From NCBI GenBank assembly GCA_021234155.1, contig JAJEKV010000050.1, positions 4,824,550-4,888,549 of the forward strand: DNA of 64,000 nt, written 5' to 3'. Below are positions 35,148 through 45,355 of the stretch, piece by piece (position 1 is the stretch's first letter; each line of letters starts with the position of its first letter). A program made the translations under genes and the position numbers. This DNA is from Isoetes taiwanensis. Its lineage: Eukaryota > Streptophyta > Lycopodiopsida > Isoetales > Isoetaceae. Under the pieces are notes generated by a model. That model worked only from the letters and a program-made list of their open reading frames with translations. It ran no database searches and had not been told where the DNA came from.

Positions 35148-35310
35148 GTCATAGAAATCCGAGAGCTCATCTACATGTAGTTGAGATGCATGCTTCTGGT
35201 CCTTCAAATTCCATATGAAGTGCTCAAACAAGACAGGCTCCATTCTGGCATGCTTGACAAATCTTCTGAAGAGCACAGATTTGAATATAATCGAGGCTCT
35301 GCGCTTTCAT
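35148..35310. pseudogene. Head-to-head SAUR fragments
   Basis: On the minus strand, 35148-35240 encodes MEPVLFEHFIWNLK and the DELSDFYDSYA tail of a SAUR. From about 35247 the plus strand reads a LDKSSEEHRFEYN block. The two pieces meet within about 10 bases. The reverse copy is at 17395-17520. Confidence 0.7.
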
Positions 35311-35622
35311 CAAGGCCAACACAAGTGCACACACCAAACCTACGACTTTGTTCTACATATGAAGTCCTCGGGGACTCTTGGAGCATCAAAATAAGACTCT
35401 TCTTCTTTCCATGTAGAGCTAGATACTGTAATAAGTGAAGTATTGGGTTGTAAGAAATGAAGGCTGTTAGAAGGTGCAATAAGGATATGGCTGGTCAATA
35501 TCTTGGATCATAAGTTGGTTAATTGATTAACGAGCACCTAGGAAGGGCCCGCTTCTTCAACTATAATGTGAAGAAACATGGTACATTTAATGGAAACAAA
35601 ACTTGGTGTGTGTATTCATTAC

Positions 35623-35636
35623 CCCAAAATTGGGGG
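35623..35636 (-). promoter_or_regulatory. 3' UTR palindrome of gene E
   Basis: A perfect CCCCAAAATTGGGG palindrome lies about 45 bases beyond the stop codon, flanked by CAGTTTCTGTACA and ATTCATTA as after gene B. Confidence 0.5.
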
Positions 35637-35682
35637 CAGTTTCTGTACAAAAAAAGTATATAGGAAGCTAATTTTGTTCTTC

Positions 35683-36141
35683 CTAAGAGGCATAGAAATC
35701 TAGCAACTCATCAATTGCCAGTTGAGCTGCCTGCTTCTGGTTCTTTTCCAAAAGCCACAAAAAGTGCTCAAACAGAACAGAGTCACATGGTATTGCGAGG
35801 CCTCCACTGTATTCAAATCCATATTCTTCAGCAGACCTATCAAGCAATCTTCTCATCAAAGGGTGGCTCAAAACTGCAGTTGGCACAACAAATCTGCGCC
35901 TTTGCTCCCCCACATACATTGCCACACACCCTTCTGGCATTTCTGAAACCTCAGAACAAGATGCATCTCCTCCCTCATAATCACTGTCCAAATCACTCAT
36001 TTGCCGTTGTGATTCAAAAGAACTACGTTTGGACCCAAAAGAGCTGCTTCTGCTACTACCGGAAGAACTTGATCTTGATAACATGCTCTTTCTTTGCAGG
36101 AAGTTAGAGAACCTTTCCAGCTTAGATCTCAAAGAAGCCAT
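35683..36141 (-). CDS. SAUR family protein (gene E)
   Basis: This encodes a 152-residue SAUR protein and is the cleanest copy in the cluster. The N terminus is MASLRSKLERFSNFLQRKSM, followed by the Ser-rich GSSRSSSFGSKRSS and acidic DLDSDYEGGD parts. The full domain contains MPEGCVAMYVGEQRRRFVVP, LSHPLMRRLLDRSAEEYGFEY and SVLFEHFLWLLEKN, and the tail is LLDFYAS. It has no intron. A TATAAAATC box (minus strand) lies at about 36222, some 80 bases before the ATG. It is the inverted duplicate of gene A, with which it shares length and nearly all residues. Predicted role: PP2C.D phosphatase inhibition in auxin-driven growth, by family. Confidence 0.93.
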   Translation of the reverse strand: MASLRSKLERFSNFLQRKSMLSRSSSSGSSRSSSFGSKRSSFESQRQMSDLDSDYEGGDASCSEVSEMPEGCVAMYVGEQRRRFVVPTAVLSHPLMRRLLDRSAEEYGFEYSGGLAIPCDSVLFEHFLWLLEKNQKQAAQLAIDELLDFYAS

Positions 36142-36321
36142 GGCAAGCTATAGAAGGGAAGAATCTGCAGATAGGAATATGTGAAGAGAGAATTGTTGGA
36201 ATATGGAAGAGCAGGATCGATTTTATAGCCAGGATTGGGTATTGACTACATGATAAATGCATGGACCCCGTTCCAACAGATGATATGTTTCTTGTCTTAC
36301 CAGTTGCAACTTGTAACTTGC

Positions 36322-36405
36322 AGCCGATAATTACTTGCCGGTACAATGAAACGTCCCAGCAGTAGAGTGGGCCAAATGTTGTCAGGCGTACCATGTGATG
36401 GATTC
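36322..36405 (-). promoter_or_regulatory. Conserved SAUR upstream block (gene E)
   Basis: CATCACATGGTACGCCTGAC, then TTTGGCCCAC, then GTACCGGCAAGTAATTATC lie on the minus strand in the usual order. The gap between the last two is shorter than in gene B. Confidence 0.55.
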
Positions 36406-37030
36406 TTGTATGTATCCATGAAATGTTAAAAGTTTACTTATCAAGCTTACCATCAGATACGTTTGGCCTTGCATCTGGATATCCTTTCACTGATCCGATT
36501 TCCTTGCTGTTATGCTTAGACAATATTATGTAAATGAGAAAAGAGTCTACAACCATGTTGTTGCTAAGCTAAAAAGCATCCGCATTGAGCATAAAGAGAT
36601 ATAATTGACTGGGGTTTATCCGCAATGAGCTTATCCAATTGAGTGACGTTTTTGAAAGTCTTTAAGTTTCTAACATTGAACCTATGCATTGACTGTGGTT
36701 TTTGAACGTCTAAGCTTGTTGACTATGAAGATAAAAACAATGACCTCTATGTCAAAATCAGACATGGCCCTAACAACAACAACCGACATAGATTTAAAGA
36801 AATAAGTGGCCACATGATATCCATGACAGTAGACCAGACTTAATGGTTTAAGGAACTAGTGGGATGGTGGTTGATTGCGGCCCGTATATTTCGGCTATGC
36901 AAATTTATGTTGGCCATAATCATGCCTTTTGTACACAATATTATATTCCTCTTCCCAAATGGTTGCTTGTTGATGCTTGCAGCAGACAACAGCATGTCCC
37001 ACAAAAGAAAGAATTTATTATCCTTCCTAC

Positions 37031-39114
37031 TTGGTCCTTGTTTTTTGCTATAAAATTAAGTATTCATTTGATAATGTAAACACTCATAAAATATATGAAT
37101 AGCCTAGAATAGATTGATCTGCCTGGAATAGCCCCAGCCATGGCTTGTACATCTATACGATGATTCTTGAAGGGTTAGACAATGACCATTCAGCTCAAAG
37201 GGCATCATGCCACATCATCGATCCACACCATGAAATGTGAGATCACCTTCAACACCCTCCCATGATCAAGCATCTATTATATATAAAGCACTGGCTTGAC
37301 TTGCACTCTTGGCCAATTTCGATTCCCTGAATTTTTCCTAAACAAACATCAACACCAAGTTAACTCTCTGTATTGATTTCAATAAATCCTGGAACATTAC
37401 TCCTTCACTTGCACGTAGCTTACTCTTTAACACGCAAGTTTTAAGCATCGCATGACTTGGAATACATCAAAGAGCAATTATGGTTGTTCAAAACAAACGG
37501 CACTAGTAAAAAACAACAATGTGCTTTATTTATTTACATATGTAATATTCTTCTAGATCATGCTGATTCAATTTCATCTCTATTTCTCTTACATAAGTTT
37601 TGAACATTGTCATTCTATGTTTAGGAAATAATATGATGCTTCCACGAGATCTAATTAACGAATGGTTACAGAGCATGGTTCTGCATATACCAATGACCTC
37701 AGAAATCAAAGGAAAAGAAGCTCTCTATCATCTTGTGTTGTTATAGGTACAAAGTTAATCAAAACTTGCCACCATGTAGCGATTGCCTATCACACATAAT
37801 GAGCAAAATCCTGTTATTGAAATAGCAAAATGGAATAACTGTGCAAACAAATTCTAAGATTAAGAATGAAGCAAAACGTTTTAGACTGGCTTTTAACAAT
37901 TTGACCACCAATATTTATTCGATTCAATCAACTATGTGATTTAATACATAGCAATACTATAGAAAGATGCAGGACTAGCCTATCAGATATACAATCCTAG
38001 CCTAAAAGTCCAATCTTGCCCTCCAATGCACAGAGAAGATGAGTTTTGTTGAAGGGCATGCAAAGGAGCCTATCTACTTACTTAAAAAGTTTTTAAGTCG
38101 GTGCGCTCACTCCAGTGTCCGCATTTTTCTGGCATGAGCAGCATGAGTTTTAGAAGATTTTTTTGTTTTTCGGCAAAAATTCCTGGGAACACTGCCCCCA
38201 TTTTTTTTTCCTGCACTCATTCTTGGAGACGGTCGATGCTTGCGCCAGGTCTGTGTGATGATGGCACGAAGGCGGTGGATTTTTAGGGTCTAGGGTGAGG
38301 ATAATAAAGGAAGCAGCGAAATCGAATAGGGTTGCTTGCCTCCGCCTTCCATGATTTCTCTAAAGCAGTCCCTGTGGGCTTTTTTGGGGGATTTAGGATT
38401 CGAAAGTTAGAAGAAAAAAAGATTAGGTACAAGCTTTCCTAAGAGCTGAGATTCTAAGATCTCGAGCCTCGGTTTTATTAGGCACAAAGCAAAGCATTGA
38501 GCATTTTATTGTCATTGAGCATTTTGTTTTGGAGATCTTATTTCCTGTAGACTAGCCCATGCAGGGCAAGATCCACTTGCCATGATATGGCAAAGAACAC
38601 CTTTATGTAGTATCTTTGATCGATTCAAACTGCCTGCATTTGATTCCAATTGATTGCAGCTGATAAAAAATTCAGGGCCTTGGTGCTGTGATACGAAGCT
38701 CTGGCAAGATTGATGCAACTACTTTGGAGCTTAGAATCATCAGTTAGATTATAGTCCCATCGCTCATAGGTATTACTGTACTGTCCATTTCTTTCTAATG
38801 GTTGCTATAAGTAGTAATGACAGGTAAGCAAGCGGCACCCGCATCAAGCAGATTTATAAAATGCAAACCAATGCTCTGGTAATGGTTGCTATAAGTAGTA
38901 ATGACAGCAAGCAAGCAAGCGGCACCCGCATCAAGCAGACCAATGCTCTGGTAAATGCAAAGTAGATTTATAAAATGGAATGGCATTCTGGAACTGCTTA
39001 GTTATATATCTATTAAATTAAGGACCACACGTAAAGAAGAGAATTTGGGTCTTGCATCATGGCGTGAGTGCAGCCAAAGGGCGAATTGTTGTGGTGTTTC
39101 AGTGATCGCATCAG
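37031..39114. other. Gene-poor AT-rich DNA
   Basis: No gene is recognised. A TATATAAA box occurs at about 37268 without a coding sequence after it. A frame at 38101-38286 has no supporting features. Confidence 0.4.
38798..38955. repeat. Two-copy tandem repeat, about 80 bases
   Basis: The unit beginning TAATGGTTGCTATAAGTAGT and including GCGGCACCCGCATCAAGCAG occurs twice in a row, with a piece carrying AGATTTATAAAATG moved or lost in the second copy. Confidence 0.7.
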
Positions 39115-39178
39115 GTAAGAAAACATTTTGTCTGTAAACTTCAAGTTTTTCGCAGAAAGAGTGTTCATTTTATTGCAG

Positions 39179-39436
39179 GTCGTGAGCCAAAAGTTTGTTG
39201 GACAGGCATTGGTTCTTTTCAAGGCCTATCTCGAACTTATGACATCTGAATCTAGATTTGTTTGCTCAGTCTTAGGCAAATTTATATGCAAGATTCTCTT
39301 TGGCAATATTGTCTCTGCCATCTTTGCATCAGCAGAACCTTCTGAGCTTTTGAATATCCAAGCAGTGGAGTTAAACTCTTTTCTAACTGATGTGTTGAGT
39401 TGTTTCATGCTAAAACAAATGCAAAAATTGGCATAA
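39179..39436 (+). other. Possible exon of an unknown gene
   Basis: A strong 3' splice site (TTCATTTTATTGCAG) precedes an 85-codon open stretch reading VVSQKFVGQALVLFKAYLEL and ending MLKQMQKLA, with a helical, plausible composition. A donor-like CATCAG|GTAAGA lies at 39114/39115, giving a 64-base intron. The upstream frame that would join in phase contains a stop, so the gene is either dead or this is chance. Confidence 0.25.
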
Positions 39437-40189
39437 GTCCTTGTAAATGACACAGTTGGCATGATACGAGTGCATTCCATAAAGGAACATTTTATCTCTA
39501 ACTTTTAAATAGTTATCTTGCATTTGAGACCAGAAAAACATGCCTTCCGGGCTTTTCCATCACTTACAGTCTAAGAGCATATGCTTTCCATTTTGTTCAT
39601 TCCCCTCTAGCTGGAGCGAGTTATTTGTTTAACCCACAAGTTAGGTTGCTCTGTGCATGTGAATGTCCTATTTCTACTTCCTTATATTCCGACATTGCTT
39701 CTGCTCAAAGCTCTTCAAAACAATCTGTGAACAAAAAAATCCGTGAAAGCTCTTTCGAGAAAATCAGTGAATAAAAAAAACACATGTGCATGTTTACCCC
39801 TGTTGATTTCTGCTGTAATGGGTTACAGAGTTGCCCTGTTTTGATGCCTTGTTTTTATTTCAGATTTCTTTTGCGATTTGCCCTGTTTCGACTTCAAGAA
39901 GTCTGCTATGATTTGGCCATTTCGATTTTCAATATTTGCTCAACAATAGTCTGTTTGAATCGTGTATCTGGAACTCAGTTATGTATCTGTGAAGTCATAC
40001 AGGACCACAGGATATGTGACTATCTTCTTCCACATGGCTAGAGCTATAATGCAGCTTTAACCTATGTCCAAGGGGACTATGAGAAGGATAATAGTGTGTA
40101 TCGTGGTACTTTTTATGTTTCCAGTGGAGTGTTACCTATTCAATCTATACAAATAACAAAATTAAGGGCCGAGATACTGCATAACTATT

Positions 40190-41960
40190 GTCTAGTTTCA
40201 ACTTTAGTATTATATATAGACAAGTTTTTAATCGATCCTACGGTGCATGTTCTGGTTCGTGCATGTTCCAGTTTTCTAAGAGTTTATGAAGATTCGCCCT
40301 TAGATTTCCTTAGATTTTATGAAATTTCATTAGATTCCAGCCGAAGTTACTATTTTTAGGGACTATTCAAAAGTCACTATTCTTAGCAACTTCTATTTTA
40401 GATTGAGGTGCTTGTCCGTGCCTATTGACTAGTCAAAGCTCATTTTAGAACTTAACTTCTCTTTAATTTTACGAGATTCCATTAGATTCTCTCAGATTCT
40501 CTTAGGTTTTGTGAGATATTGAATGAAGGTACCATTAGATTTTCTAAGGTTACCTTATATTCCATTAGATTTTATGAGATTCCCCAAGATTCCCTAGGGT
40601 TTATGAGGTTCCCTCGGATTTTATGAAGATTCCCTTACATTCTATTAGATTCGACTCAAAAATTACTATGTTTATGAACTTCACAATATTTACTATTCTT
40701 AGCAACTTCTATTTTAGGTTGAGTTGCTTATCCATGAGAGTGGACTAGTCAAAGCTCATGCTATAACTTTCTAAAATAATCCCTTAGATTTTATGACATT
40801 CCATTAGATTCTCTTAGATTCCAGTAAGAAGTTACTATTTATAAGAACTTTTCAAAATTTACTATTCTTAGCAATTTCTATTTTAGGTTGAGGTGCTTAT
40901 CCATGCTAGTTGACCAATCAAAGCTCGGCATTCAATTAGATTCCCTTAGATTCCAACAAAATTTTACTACTTTTAGAAACTTTTCAAAATTTACTATTCT
41001 TAGCAACTTCTATTTTAGGTTGAGGTGCTTATCCATGCTAATTGACCAATCAAAACTCATTTTAGAACTTTCTAGAACATTCCCTTATATTTTAATGACA
41101 TTCAATTAGGGCGAGGTTCCATTAGAGTAAGCGTCTTTTATTGATGTGACACTAAAAGTCTCCATATTAAAATAGAGTGTTTGTGCATGAGATTCCACGC
41201 TCATGCATGTCATTTTGAAAAAAAAAAAGCAGATCAAGAACATGATGTTGACCTTTCCTCCCACGTGGCGATAAGAGATAGGTGGTTATATTTTTATTTT
41301 CTAAAGGACAGGGATTATTGGCTGACAGTTAAAAAATAGTTAAATTAATGACACCTTGGCATATGCACATAAAGACCAGGCAAAGTGGAATATGTCAAGC
41401 CTCTTAATTTTCAGACGTGTCGAAACTTTATTTGCTTGTAATTAAAAGTTCCACCTTAGATTCCCTTAGATTCCAAAAAAAAAGTTACTATTTTTAGGAA
41501 CTTTTTAAAATTTACTATTCTTAGTAACTTCTGTTTTAGGTTGAGGTGCTTATCCATGCTAGTTTTTCATTCCTTTCTAGAACTAGGTCTAGCAACTATA
41601 GGTCTCGAGTTCGAGACCACCCAGAATCGCACTCTGAACTGTTGGGTGTCAAAACCCACAGACGCAATGTAAAGTGGTTGGGGGCAGGGCCCAACCAAGC
41701 AATGTAGTGTGGTGTGTGGTCACATGTCCAGTTGGATGCTGCCTAGTGGCGTGACGTTAAAATACTATCTATCTATCTATCTATCCTTAGATTCCCTTAC
41801 ATTCTAGCCAAAAAGTTACTAGTTTTAGAAACTTTTCCAAAATTTACTATTCTTAGCAACTTTTATTTTAGGTTGAGGTACTTATCCATGCTAGATAACC
41901 AGTCAAAGCTCATTCTATAACTTCCTAGAAAATTCTAAAATAATTTAGAACACTCTAGAA
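40190..41960. repeat. Degenerate tandem repeat, six cores
   Basis: A core of about 70 bases (TTTACTATTCTTAGCAACTT, then TTTTAGGTTGAGGTGCTTAT, then a GACCAGTCAAAGCTCA part) occurs near 40375, 40689, 40858, 40990, 41511 and 41842. Between cores are runs of CCTTAGATTCCATTAGATT-like repeats and TCTAGAACATT-like repeats. The spacing varies from about 130 to over 400 bases because of insertions, including 41120-41450 and the SINE at 41575. Confidence 0.75.
41575..41786 (+). mobile_element. tRNA-derived SINE, 5'-truncated
   Basis: The sequence GAGTTCGAGACC matches a pol III B box, and a 3' end with GACGTTAAAATACTATC runs into (TATC)n. The A box is weak or missing. It is inserted in the tandem repeat. 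Its 3' end resembles those of LINE ends in the window, which suggests it was mobilised by the LINE machinery. Confidence 0.5.
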
Positions 41961-42186
41961 CTATCTAGAACATTTTAGAGCTTTCTAGGAAGCTGTAACC
42001 TTAAGGATTAAAAAAAAAACAATATATGACATGATGGATACCTGCCCTTGGGGGTTTGGAGGGGTTCAACCCTATAGGGCAGGGGTTAGATTCTCACTTC
42101 TGTAAGAAGTTTTTTAAGATGAGGATGAAATCATCTAGAAATTAGACCATAATGCTCTAGAAGCTGTTGGGCGGTCAAGATCTGAT

Positions 42187-42350
42187 GTTGGGGAGTGTTT
42201 GATTGAATTTCAACAGTTGAATCAAATCCCATCAGCTACTGTGAGTGAATAGATTGATAGATAACTTTTAACATTCACTTTAACTTTCAATGACTTCTAC
42301 GGAGTCGCTCTCGAGCAAAGTTGCAAGCTTAAAGGTATCAGAGAGCTCCT
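42187..42350 (+). mobile_element. Copia-type LTR fragment and primer-binding site
   Basis: A TGTTGGGGAGTG start typical of copia LTRs is followed about 145 bases later by AAAGGTATCAGAGAGC (about 42331). That resembles a primer-binding site complementary to the 3' end of initiator tRNA-Met (TGGTATCAGAGC). The LTR is short for the class. No internal coding region follows before the minus-strand LTR at 42531. Confidence 0.4.
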
Positions 42351-42530
42351 CATCTACTCTTATGCTTTCTTTCACTATAGCACAACAAAATCTACAAAAT
42401 AGTTGTCGTTTAGATTGTTATTAATCCATACCACTTGAATTGACCTGTTTACAATTCTAGGAAAAACAAGTGTTTTAGAGCCATGATATAATTTAGTGGA
42501 GTTAATAGGATTAAGAGATTTTATCATATC

Positions 42531-43010
42531 TGTCATGAACCTACGTGAGAACAAGAAAAATATGCGGAAAATATGCAAGAAATACGAAAGAAATACGCCA
42601 AGATCTGCAAAGAATCTAATATATAAACAAGAATCAAGAGTACAATGGCCCGAAGGCAAGCAGGAACACGAGACAGATGTCTAGAAGGCTCAAGACTGGC
42701 GTTGACCCGAAATGGTTCAACAAGAAGGAGGTGCCTCCTTATATATCTAGGCCAACGGTCAGGATCGCGCCACTCCAATGGACATGCATTTAGGTTCTAG
42801 AATATTCTAGAACCTTCTGGAGATAATCCCACATATGAGAAAGACGTGAAGGCATGTCTTTAACAAACATTGGTAGCACACTTGGTAACGATGTTTGACT
42901 CGCAACTGGAAGGTCGCGAGTTCAAACCTTGTCTTGTGCAACTACCCTTTTGCATTCGTATGACGACCATCTTTTGTACATACGAGTATAATGTTCCTAT
43001 GATACGAATA
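42531..43010 (-). repeat. 3' LTR of chromovirus 1
   Basis: On the minus strand the LTR starts at 43010 just after a polypurine tract (AGGAGGGGGA, 43011-43020) and ends TTCATGACA at 42531. A TATATAAGG promoter box lies at about 42740. The U3 starts with TATTCG instead of TG. ATTCGTAT and ATACGAAT (42954-42961 and 43002-43009) form an inverted repeat near the LTR start. A tRNA-like stretch is embedded at 42868-42945. Confidence 0.6.
42868..42945 (+). ncRNA. tRNA-like sequence (SINE head or tRNA relic)
   Basis: TGGTAGCACACTTGGTAACG resembles a tRNA D-arm with A box, and GCGAGTTCAAACCTTGT resembles a T-arm with B box, in correct spacing. The acceptor stem and anticodon stem pair poorly. It is not a functional tRNA gene. 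It may be the head of a SINE or part of the LTR. Confidence 0.4.
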
Positions 43011-43018
43011 TCCCCCTC

Positions 43019-44127
43019 CTACGACGGCGACGAGTCCTCGGAGCTTGGGCCGGAGTACTCAAACTTGGCTTGTTCAGGCAACATCAGTGACTCTGCAATT
43101 TTGTCAGGCGCATTAGTCAGATTCTTGGCAAGCTCCCAGGTCCTATCACAAGACGAGTAACCTTCCCAATCGACAAAGTAATACAATCGTCGACGAAGAA
43201 ACTTGGAGTCCAGAATCTCTCGAACCTCAAACTCCTCATGATCATCAATCGCGACTGGTGGTAGAGGTGGAGGTACTCGACCTGGAAATGGATTCACCAT
43301 ATAGGGTTCCAACAAAGACACATGGAACACTGGATGAAGCCGAACTGATGGCGGAAGCTCAAGACGGAAAGCAACATCACCAACTCCTTCAATGATCCGG
43401 CAGGAACCTAAGCACCGGTAGTCGAGCTTGTTACAAGGGCGAGCTATCGGCAAATCTCGATGCAAGAGCCAAACAAGATCACCAACTGCAAAATGAGGAG
43501 CGTCCTGATGGTGCTGATCTGCATGATAACAATAACGTGCTTGGGCCTGGAGGAGATGGTGCTGAAGATCATCCTGGAGCATGCAGAGCTTCTCGAGCCT
43601 GTCCTCGGCACTGGGATTGACTGAGTCATATCCAGGAGCAATGAAAGACCACCGGGGATGCATGTCGAAATTAATAAAGAACGAAGTCTGGCCTGTGGAG
43701 GCATGGACAAAATTATTGTAAGCAAATTCTGTCAGCGGTAGCCAATCAACCCAGTCATCCTGCTGATAATTGATGAAGCATCGCAGCTCAAGTGTTTGAT
43801 TAGTGCACTCCATCTGCCCATTGGTCTCTGGGTGATGTCAGGAAGAGAGGTAGATGCTTCCAAAAGCTAGCAACAAACTGAGGGCCGCGGTCACTGACAA
43901 TTAGTAGACTGAAGCAGGCCATGTGGGCGGTGCTTCGGAGCTTTTGCACGACAAAAAATATCATATGAGCGTACAAAAGTCTCAACAGTGCGGTGGAGAC
44001 CCGGCCACCAGTAATCTTGACAGGACTGCAGAACTTGAAGTCGAGGGGCACCATCCGGAATATACATGAATTCATCATGAAATAAAAGTCCATCTCGAAT
44101 CTCAAAATGATCATAGTCCAACCTCAT
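43019..44127 (-). pseudogene. Chromovirus 1 integrase with chromodomain
   Basis: The zinc-binding region (QSCQDYWWPGLHRTVETF) is at 43891-44127. It joins directly, in a shifted frame, to VSDRGPQFVASFWK, so the first part of the catalytic core with its Asp is deleted. Frame 43019-43813 (264 codons) contains the rest: LPLTEFAYNN, the VGDLVWLL module, LHPVFHVSLLEPY and then a chromodomain, EFEVREILDSKF to YFVDWEGY. Chromodomains target such elements to heterochromatin. Confidence 0.85.
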
Positions 44128-44449
44128 TTATCGGGAAGATGAGTTGAGCCAAGCTGTGATATTATGTCCTGTGCCAATAGATCAGAACGAAGAGATGTTC
44201 GAACAGACTCCAACAAGGATGTATCATGAGGCCTCTCGAACAAAGTGATGGCCATGAGCTGTAAATGATCCGGTCCTAGAATAACCTTGATTGCTAATCA
44301 AATGCTGGCTCCCCCGCCTTAGGTTCGAAATAAGATCTGCGAGAAAGAGCATCTGGTTTCCCTTGAAGCGTGCCAGGCCGAAAATTGATGATAAAATCGA
44401 AGCGGGATAGTACCTGTGTATGCCATCGAGCCTGATGACGATTAGGAAC

Positions 44450-45355
44450 TCAAGCAGACTGAAAATACTCCAGATTGTGATGGTTCGTATACACAATCAC
44501 CTTATGAGGAGAACCTTCAAGAAATCGTCGCCACTCCTGAAAAGAGTCAACAATCGCCAAAAGTTCCTTATCGTAAATAGGATAGTTGATTTCTGCAGCC
44601 TGGAACTTTCGGGAATGATAGGCGATCGGATGCAACTCATGATCATCCCCCTCTTGCGATAAGATGCTGCCAAGAGCAAAATCTGATGCATCAGCTTCGA
44701 GAATATAGGGACGCACAGGATCCGGGTGTGCAAGAACAGGTGCTGCTATAAAAGTATGCTTCAGAGTGATGAATGCTGATTCTGCTTCAATTGTCCACTT
44801 AAAAGTAACATCCTTCCTGGTGCGACGTGTCAACGGCAAGACGATCTCCGAATAGTCCTTGATGAAGCGACGATAAAAATTGGCAAACCCCAAGAAGCAC
44901 TGTACATCTTTGACCGAGGAAGGTGTTTCCCAATCAAGAACTGTGATGACCTTCTCTAGATCCATGGTAACACCCTGAGATGTGATGCGATAGCCCAGAA
45001 ACCCGACATTGTCCTGCTCGAACTGACACTTCTCCAGCTTGGCATAAAGTCCATGTTCCCGTAGCTTCTGAAGTACCTTCCTGACATGTTCTTCATGCTC
45101 CTCCAAAGTCTTCGAATAAACCAGAATATCATCTAGATAGACGATAACAAAAAGATCCAAAAACTCCCGAAAAACATCGTTAGCCATGTGCTGAAAGACT
45201 GCTGGAGCATTAGTAAGGCCGAAAGGTATGATGGTATACTCAAGATGACCATACCGAGTTCGAAAGGCTGTCTTCCACTGATCACCTTCCCTAATGCGGA
45301 TAAGATTATAGGCACCTCGAAGATCAATTTTCGTGAAGTATCGTGCACCGCTCAA
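44450..45355 (-). pseudogene. Chromovirus 1 reverse transcriptase and RNase H
   Basis: This 301-codon open frame begins in RT (ARYFTKIDLRGAYNLIRI), has the catalytic YLDD at residues 73-76, FLGFANFYRRFI near 154 and the RNase H start EADASDFALGS near 220. The RNase H motif that normally reads YTDH is YTNH here (Asn at residue 291), replacing a catalytic Asp. Upstream RT pieces (AAIFFVSKKDGSLHL, GLNKITVHNRYPLPLIP) are in other frames. RNA-templated DNA synthesis would be the role; the element is dead. Confidence 0.85.

Larger units (their letters stand above)
33073..37030 (-). repeat. Inverted duplication, arm 2
   Basis: This arm is the reverse complement of 15480-19568. The left edge falls inside the coding sequence of gene D, and the right edge lies near the TTATTATCCTTCCTAC stretch at about 37015. 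The arms differ by scattered substitutions and indels. Confidence 0.85.

Noticed and set aside
35715-36107. 130-codon plus-strand frame opposite SAUR gene E
   Set aside because: It is the antisense shadow of the Ser-rich SAUR coding sequence; similar shadows occur opposite every SAUR copy.
37260-37400. Promoter of a host gene at the TATATAAA box
   Set aside because: No coding sequence or splice structure could be found downstream within 2 kb.
42868-42945. Functional tRNA gene
   Set aside because: D- and T-arm boxes are present but the acceptor and anticodon stems do not pair well.
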